DNA of 64,000 nucleotides from Mucilaginibacter segetis (GTDB lineage Bacteria; Bacteroidota; Bacteroidia; Sphingobacteriales; Sphingobacteriaceae). Under the pieces are notes generated by a model. The model was given only the letters and a program-made list of their open reading frames with translations, had not been told where the DNA came from and did no database searches. Made by a program: the position numbers and the translations under genes. Positions 60,601 to 64,000 of this stretch are shown one piece after another (the stretch's first letter is position 1; each line of letters starts with the position of its first letter). Location of the stretch: NCBI RefSeq assembly GCF_016522075.1, contig NZ_JAEHFW010000001.1, forward strand, positions 992,001-1,056,000, written 5' to 3'.

Positions 60601-61216
60601 AACGCCCGAAATGCGCAAAGGGGCAATACGTTTAAAGGCCAATTATATGGCATCCGTATACATGCGTAATGATGGAAACGGAAAATTTACGATGATGCCT
60701 TTGCCGGCAGAAGCCCAGGTATCCCAGCTAAGTGGTATTGTGGTTGATGATTTTGACGGCGACGGTAACCTGGATGTTATACTTAACGGTAACGATTTCG
60801 GCACCGAGGTTAGCACCGGCCGTTACGATGCTTTTAACGGTTTAATGCTTAAAGGCGATGGTAAAGGCAATTTTAAACCGCTAAGTATAATGCAAAGCGG
60901 CATATACATCCCGGGTGATGGTAAGGGTTTGGTTAAACTAAGGGGAGCAAATGGCGGCTATATGCTGGCTGCTACGCAATATAAAGGCCCGGTAAAACTG
61001 TTTAAGCTTAAACGATCTGTAAATACAGTGAGCATAAAACCCGATGACATGTTTGCCACCATAAAATATAAAAACGGAAAAACAGAAAAACGTGAGTTTT
61101 ATAATGGCGCGTCATTCTTGTCGCAGTCCGGAAGATTTTTTAATATTGATACTTCAATGGCTGCTGTAACCGTTACAAATAGTACGGGTCAAAGCCGGAA
61201 TATACCTTTAAACTAA
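57641..61216 (+). CDS. FG-GAP/VCBS-repeat lipoprotein with ASPIC/UnbV domain
   Basis: An 1191-residue lipoprotein from ATG 57641; signal MKSPRYLLLIFLPLFLFSC (Cys19). Contains about 13 calcium-binding FG-GAP repeats of the form DFNNDGLQDIYFTGN, in two sets (residues about 60-480 and 640-1090), split by an ASPIC/UnbV domain (about 500-610; GIGAFADIYYNHGKHQMYEN). These form beta-propellers that bind glycans or proteins at the cell surface. In Bacteroidota such proteins accompany SusCD pairs that take up complex polysaccharides or glycoproteins. No catalytic motif found. The haloperoxidase-like gene follows after 20 bases. Confidence 0.92.
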   Translation: MKSPRYLLLIFLPLFLFSCKRDTLFEKISSSHSGIKFNNEIVENDSINPLDVLNIYNGGGVGIGDFNNDGLQDIYFTGNTVKNRLYINKGDMKFEDVTDKAGVGGLGGWGRGVAVVDINNDGLPDIYVCNTLLKDSVKRLNLLYINTGVDKDGVPHFKEEGKAYGLNINVYSTMASFFDYDNDGDLDMYLTVNQVESNDNTSSFRPIIKDGSAKSTGRLYRNDYDPVLKHGVYKDVSKQAGILIEGYGHATSIADINRDGWKDIYVTNDFLPDNILYINNHDGTFTDRTKEYFKHTATSAMGQDIQDINNDGLADVFELDMDPEDNYRKKMFMPATSVQLYQNFDYYGHQYQYNHNALQLNRGTRLGQNDSIGAPVFSEVSFFSGVAETDWSWTPLITDFDNDGFRDIIITNGYPRDVTDHDFINFRNESFAVATKKQVLDQIPVVKISNYAYRNNGKLQFEDVTKNWGLSVPSFSNGAAYADFDNDGAMDVVINNIDDEAMVYRNTSRDKDKNNNHYLHIKFRGAAQNINGIGAFADIYYNHGKHQMYENTPYRGYISTIQNMAHFGLGSVNKVDSVVIEWQNGKKQTIKNIKADTVLTVNIADAKVNYSLNRSAINTRSLFTEVTRSAGIDYIHQSEDFIDFNVQKLLPHKLSEYTPAIAVGDVDGNGFDDMVVGGTAKYPAQLFLQQANGKFIQKPLTAETGDQPVKFKDEGLLLFDADGDGDLDLYVASGGYEQEPGSKAYQDRFYVNDGKGDFKLQPDALPANFTSKLCVKAVDYNKDGALDLFVSGRVEPWSYPKPVSSFILRNDSKNGKIKFTDVTPQAAKGLENIGLVCDATFSDYNNDGWPDLILTGEWMPVTVLKNEHGTFKNVTSNTGIQNNLGMWNTIAGGDFDHDGDIDYIVGNTGLNTFYKASDKYPVYITAKDFDNNGSYDAFPSLFLKDREGQMQEFPAYTRDDIVKQMISMRVHFQNYKSFAVATMDSVITPEMRKGAIRLKANYMASVYMRNDGNGKFTMMPLPAEAQVSQLSGIVVDDFDGDGNLDVILNGNDFGTEVSTGRYDAFNGLMLKGDGKGNFKPLSIMQSGIYIPGDGKGLVKLRGANGGYMLAATQYKGPVKLFKLKRSVNTVSIKPDDMFATIKYKNGKTEKREFYNGASFLSQSGRFFNIDTSMAAVTVTNSTGQSRNIPLN

Positions 61217-61236
61217 TTTATATATTGCCGACAAAT

Positions 61237-62553
61237 ATGAGATACTTTAAGTTACTGCTTGTAGTAGTTATTGGTGTTGTGGTGGGTGGCTGTAGTCAAA
61301 ATAAAAAAAGTACATTAATAAGTGATGCCGATGTACTGCACAACAATGTAGATGAACTGACACAGGTAATTATTTATGATGTTTTTACCCCCCCGGTAGC
61401 CAGCCGTATATATGGTTACGCCAATTTAGCCGCGTATGAGGCCATGCGTTACGCTGATCCTAAATACGCGTCAATTACCAATCAGTTACGCGGGTTCAAA
61501 AAAATGCCCGAACCTCAAAAAGGAAAAAAATATAATTACGCGCTCGCCGCAACTAAGGCCTTATTTACGGTAGCACATAAGGTCACCTTTTCTGTAGATA
61601 CTTTAAAAAAATACGAAGACAAGGTATATGCGATGTATAAGGATAATCTGGACGATTCAACCTACGCGCGTTCAATGGCCTTTGGCGAAAAAATAGGCAC
61701 CACCGTGTTGAACAGGGCTAATTTTGATAATTATATAAAAACAAGGGGCAAACCCCGCTTTTTAGGCAGTACCGACCCGGGAAAATGGCATCCAACTCCG
61801 CCCGATTATTTGGATGGGGTAGAATATTGCTGGGGTGATATGGAAACTTTTAAGGTAAACGCGATTGATTTTCCTTTGCCACCTCCTGCACCTTACAGCG
61901 ATGATAAAAACAGCGAGTTTTACAAGCAAAGCCTTGATGTTTACCAGCGAAGCAAAAACATCACCAAAGAAGAGGTAGAGATAGCCAGATTTTGGGATGA
62001 TAACCCCTTTGTTATACAGCATAGCGGGCACATGATGTTTGTAGATAAAAAAATAACACCCGGCGGCCACTGGATAGGTATAACCACTATAGCCTGTAAA
62101 AAAACACATGCAAATGCGGTTAAAACCGCACAGGCCTACGCCTTAACATCTATAGCTTTGTATGATGCTTTTATATGCGGATGGAAGGTAAAATATAAGT
62201 ATGAATACATTAGGCCGGTAACCGTAATTAACGATAAGATAGACCACGACTGGCTGCCTATGCTGCAAACACCACCTTTTCCGGAATATCCCAGCGCGCA
62301 CAGTGATATCAGTGGTGCATCGGCTGTAATTTTAACTCACCTGTTTGGCGACAACTTTGAATATCAGGATACCAGCGATTTACGCTATATTGGCATGCAA
62401 CGGCATTTTAATTCGTTTTTAGAGGCTGCTAATGAAACTTCGCTAAGCAGGTACTACGGCGGCATACATTACTTAAACAGTGTGAACGTAGCTGCTGCAC
62501 ACGGCAGAAAAATTGGTGAATATATCTGGAACTCATTAAAATTGCAAAACTAA
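61237..62553 (+). CDS. Vanadium-haloperoxidase/PAP2-superfamily lipoprotein
   Basis: A 438-residue lipoprotein from ATG 61237 (lipobox VVGGC, Cys19). It carries the three parts of the vanadate/phosphate-binding site shared by vanadium haloperoxidases and PAP2 phosphatases: K-x6-RP (KYKYEYIRP), PSxHS (EYPSAHSDISGASA) and SR-x5-H (SRYYGGIHY). Length and the helical N-terminal half fit the bacterial vanadium-dependent haloperoxidase-like group rather than small PAP2 proteins. Whether it oxidises halides or removes phosphate cannot be told from sequence. It sits between two FG-GAP lipoprotein genes with short gaps, so it acts in the same surface system. Confidence 0.9.
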   Translation: MRYFKLLLVVVIGVVVGGCSQNKKSTLISDADVLHNNVDELTQVIIYDVFTPPVASRIYGYANLAAYEAMRYADPKYASITNQLRGFKKMPEPQKGKKYNYALAATKALFTVAHKVTFSVDTLKKYEDKVYAMYKDNLDDSTYARSMAFGEKIGTTVLNRANFDNYIKTRGKPRFLGSTDPGKWHPTPPDYLDGVEYCWGDMETFKVNAIDFPLPPPAPYSDDKNSEFYKQSLDVYQRSKNITKEEVEIARFWDDNPFVIQHSGHMMFVDKKITPGGHWIGITTIACKKTHANAVKTAQAYALTSIALYDAFICGWKVKYKYEYIRPVTVINDKIDHDWLPMLQTPPFPEYPSAHSDISGASAVILTHLFGDNFEYQDTSDLRYIGMQRHFNSFLEAANETSLSRYYGGIHYLNSVNVAAAHGRKIGEYIWNSLKLQN

Positions 62554-62578
62554 CAACACCATAAACCAGCAGTTTATT

Positions 62579-64000
62579 ATGAAAATGAATAGATACTTTT
62601 TATATACTTCCTGCATATTATTAGTAGTAGTATCATTATCCGTTATTACTTTGTTTAATGGCTGCCAAACCAAACCCCGCACAGTCGGTTATCAGCTAAC
62701 AGGCGATACCATTACCGATGGTAAAAACCTGGTGCAGCTAAATTGTACAAAATGCCACGCCTTAGTATCGGTAAACGCCCTTACAAAAGATGTTTGGCTG
62801 GTACATACGTTGCCGGCAATGGCACATTACTTGTCCATCTCCACCTATGGTACCGATTTTTACAAAAACGAAGGCGATACCACCGGAATGTCGCTCACTA
62901 ACTGGCAAATAATTGCAGCGTATTATAAAAAACTGGCGCCTGATACCCTGGCTACAATAAAACCAACGGATACACTTATCAACGACTGGGCTGGCTTTAC
63001 GGTAAAAAAGGCCGCCAAGGTTAATGATATTTGCTTTACATCGCTTGTGGCAGCACAGCCCGGTACTAATAATATTTATACTGCCGATGCAGTTTCGGGT
63101 AATTTAACCGAATGGGATAACCAGCTAAAAGCCAAAAGGAATATTCAGCTGCCTTCACCTGCTGTTGATGCCAATTTTATAAAGGATTCTTCGGGAGTTA
63201 GCAGCGCTGTTATTTCTTGTATCGGCAGGCTCGACCCTATTGATTTCCCTAACGGAAGAATATTTAGCCTCGATCTGAAAAAGCAGAATGCTGAACCAAA
63301 ATTACTTGATTCCGACCTGCCAAGACCGATGCAAACCATTGCTGCAGATTTTGACAAGGACGGAACAAATGAATATGTAATTTGCGGGGCAGGAGGTTTA
63401 AAGGGTGGCGTGTATCTGCTTAAAAAAGATGCTAAGGAAGATACTTACAAACAAACTACCATTGCCAACAGGGCAGGAGCCGTACAGGCTGTAACCGGCG
63501 ATTTTAATAAAGACGGATGGCCCGATATAATGGTGTTATTTGGCAGTAGTAACGAGGGTTTAACATTATTCTTAAACAATCAGAAGGGAGGATTTACTTC
63601 AAAAGATCTGCTTAATTTTCCGCCGGTGTATGGCTCCACAAGTTTTCAGCTGGCTGATATCGACCATGACGGCGACCTTGATCTTATTTACACATGCGGG
63701 TACAACTTCCGCGATTCACGTATACTGAAACCATATCACGGTTTGTATATCTATAAAAACAACGGGGATTTTAAATTTGAAAAAGAGTGGTTTTACCCTA
63801 TAAATGGATGTACAAAAGCCATTGCGGCCGATTTTGATAACGACGGGGATCTTGATATTGCCACCATCGCTTTTTTTGCGGATATGAAAAATAAGCCTGC
63901 CGAGGAGTTTATTTATTTTGAACAGGATAAAGCCATGCATTTTAAACCACATGCGGTACCTGTAAGCCAGTATGGCCGCTGGATGGCTATGGAAGTTACC
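62579..64000 (+). CDS. FG-GAP/VCBS-repeat lipoprotein with haem c motif, C-terminus beyond window
   Basis: An open frame of 474 codons from ATG 62579, continuing past the window end. Signal peptide with likely lipid Cys29 (LFNGC), then a cytochrome-c-like segment with CTKCH (Cys56, Cys59, His60) and a possible Met ligand in TTGMSLTNWQ, then FG-GAP repeats (IAADFDKDGTNEYVICGAGG, VTGDFNKDGWPDIMVLFG, LADIDHDGDLDLIYTCG, AADFDNDGDLDIATIAFF). A haem-carrying propeller suggests electron transfer at the cell surface, perhaps with the haloperoxidase-like neighbour. Starts 25 bases after that gene. Confidence 0.88.
   Translation, partial: MKMNRYFLYTSCILLVVVSLSVITLFNGCQTKPRTVGYQLTGDTITDGKNLVQLNCTKCHALVSVNALTKDVWLVHTLPAMAHYLSISTYGTDFYKNEGDTTGMSLTNWQIIAAYYKKLAPDTLATIKPTDTLINDWAGFTVKKAAKVNDICFTSLVAAQPGTNNIYTADAVSGNLTEWDNQLKAKRNIQLPSPAVDANFIKDSSGVSSAVISCIGRLDPIDFPNGRIFSLDLKKQNAEPKLLDSDLPRPMQTIAADFDKDGTNEYVICGAGGLKGGVYLLKKDAKEDTYKQTTIANRAGAVQAVTGDFNKDGWPDIMVLFGSSNEGLTLFLNNQKGGFTSKDLLNFPPVYGSTSFQLADIDHDGDLDLIYTCGYNFRDSRILKPYHGLYIYKNNGDFKFEKEWFYPINGCTKAIAADFDNDGDLDIATIAFFADMKNKPAEEFIYFEQDKAMHFKPHAVPVSQYGRWMAMEVT

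Overview
The window is a chromosomal segment of a Bacteroidota bacterium, most likely family Sphingobacteriaceae and close to Mucilaginibacter. The evidence is a SusC/SusD pair, PorT beside UbiE, FtsK beside LolA, many Bacteroidota-style lipoproteins, DUF4199, BLUF and BglX proteins, and promoters of the TAnnTTTG type instead of the E. coli -10/-35 pair. No rRNA, tRNA or CRISPR array was seen.

Region 1 (1-11.6 kb, minus strand) is the late half of a decayed prophage: small terminase, a terminase large-subunit stump fused by deletion to a capsid gene that lost its start, a frameshifted small gene, portal-like protein, connector, collagen-like fibre protein, a giant AT-rich fibre, and a lysis cassette (secreted protein, holin, GH24 lysozyme, membrane coiled-coil protein). 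A lipoprotein gene sits in opposite orientation between the terminase genes. Region 2 (11.7-14 kb) holds a Xre/MbcA-RES toxin-antitoxin pair, a GNAT acetyltransferase and a DUF1493 protein.

Region 3 (12.7-40.7 kb) is ordinary core and accessory genes (three-PAS histidine kinase, RRM protein, CBS/ACT protein, hydrolase, YqeY, SDR, PorT/UbiE, HGSNAT-like enzyme, MBL hydrolase, BLUF photoreceptor, ENPP-like phosphodiesterase/DoxX operon, orphan ABC ATPase) broken up by seven copies of one composite, strongly folded, non-coding repeat element of about 0.7-1.2 kb plus solo arms. The elements are built from REP-like hairpin modules whose stems change in a compensatory way, around a core of about 400 bp with a hairpin at each end. 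Two inverted copies bracket a 4-kb phage early module (S24 repressor, operator, iteron-like array, replication-like genes). This repeat system is the most unusual thing in the window.

Region 4 (40.7-49.2 kb) has lolA-ftsK, an ankyrin protein, DUF4199, VOC, serine hydrolase, YitT and a Nudix-type regulator. Region 5 (49.2-64 kb) is a carbohydrate locus: the regulator diverges from a GH3 beta-glucosidase across an operator-like inverted repeat. It is followed by susC-susD, a strong terminator, then two FG-GAP/VCBS lipoproteins (the second with a haem c motif, cut by the window edge) flanking a vanadium-haloperoxidase/PAP2 lipoprotein.
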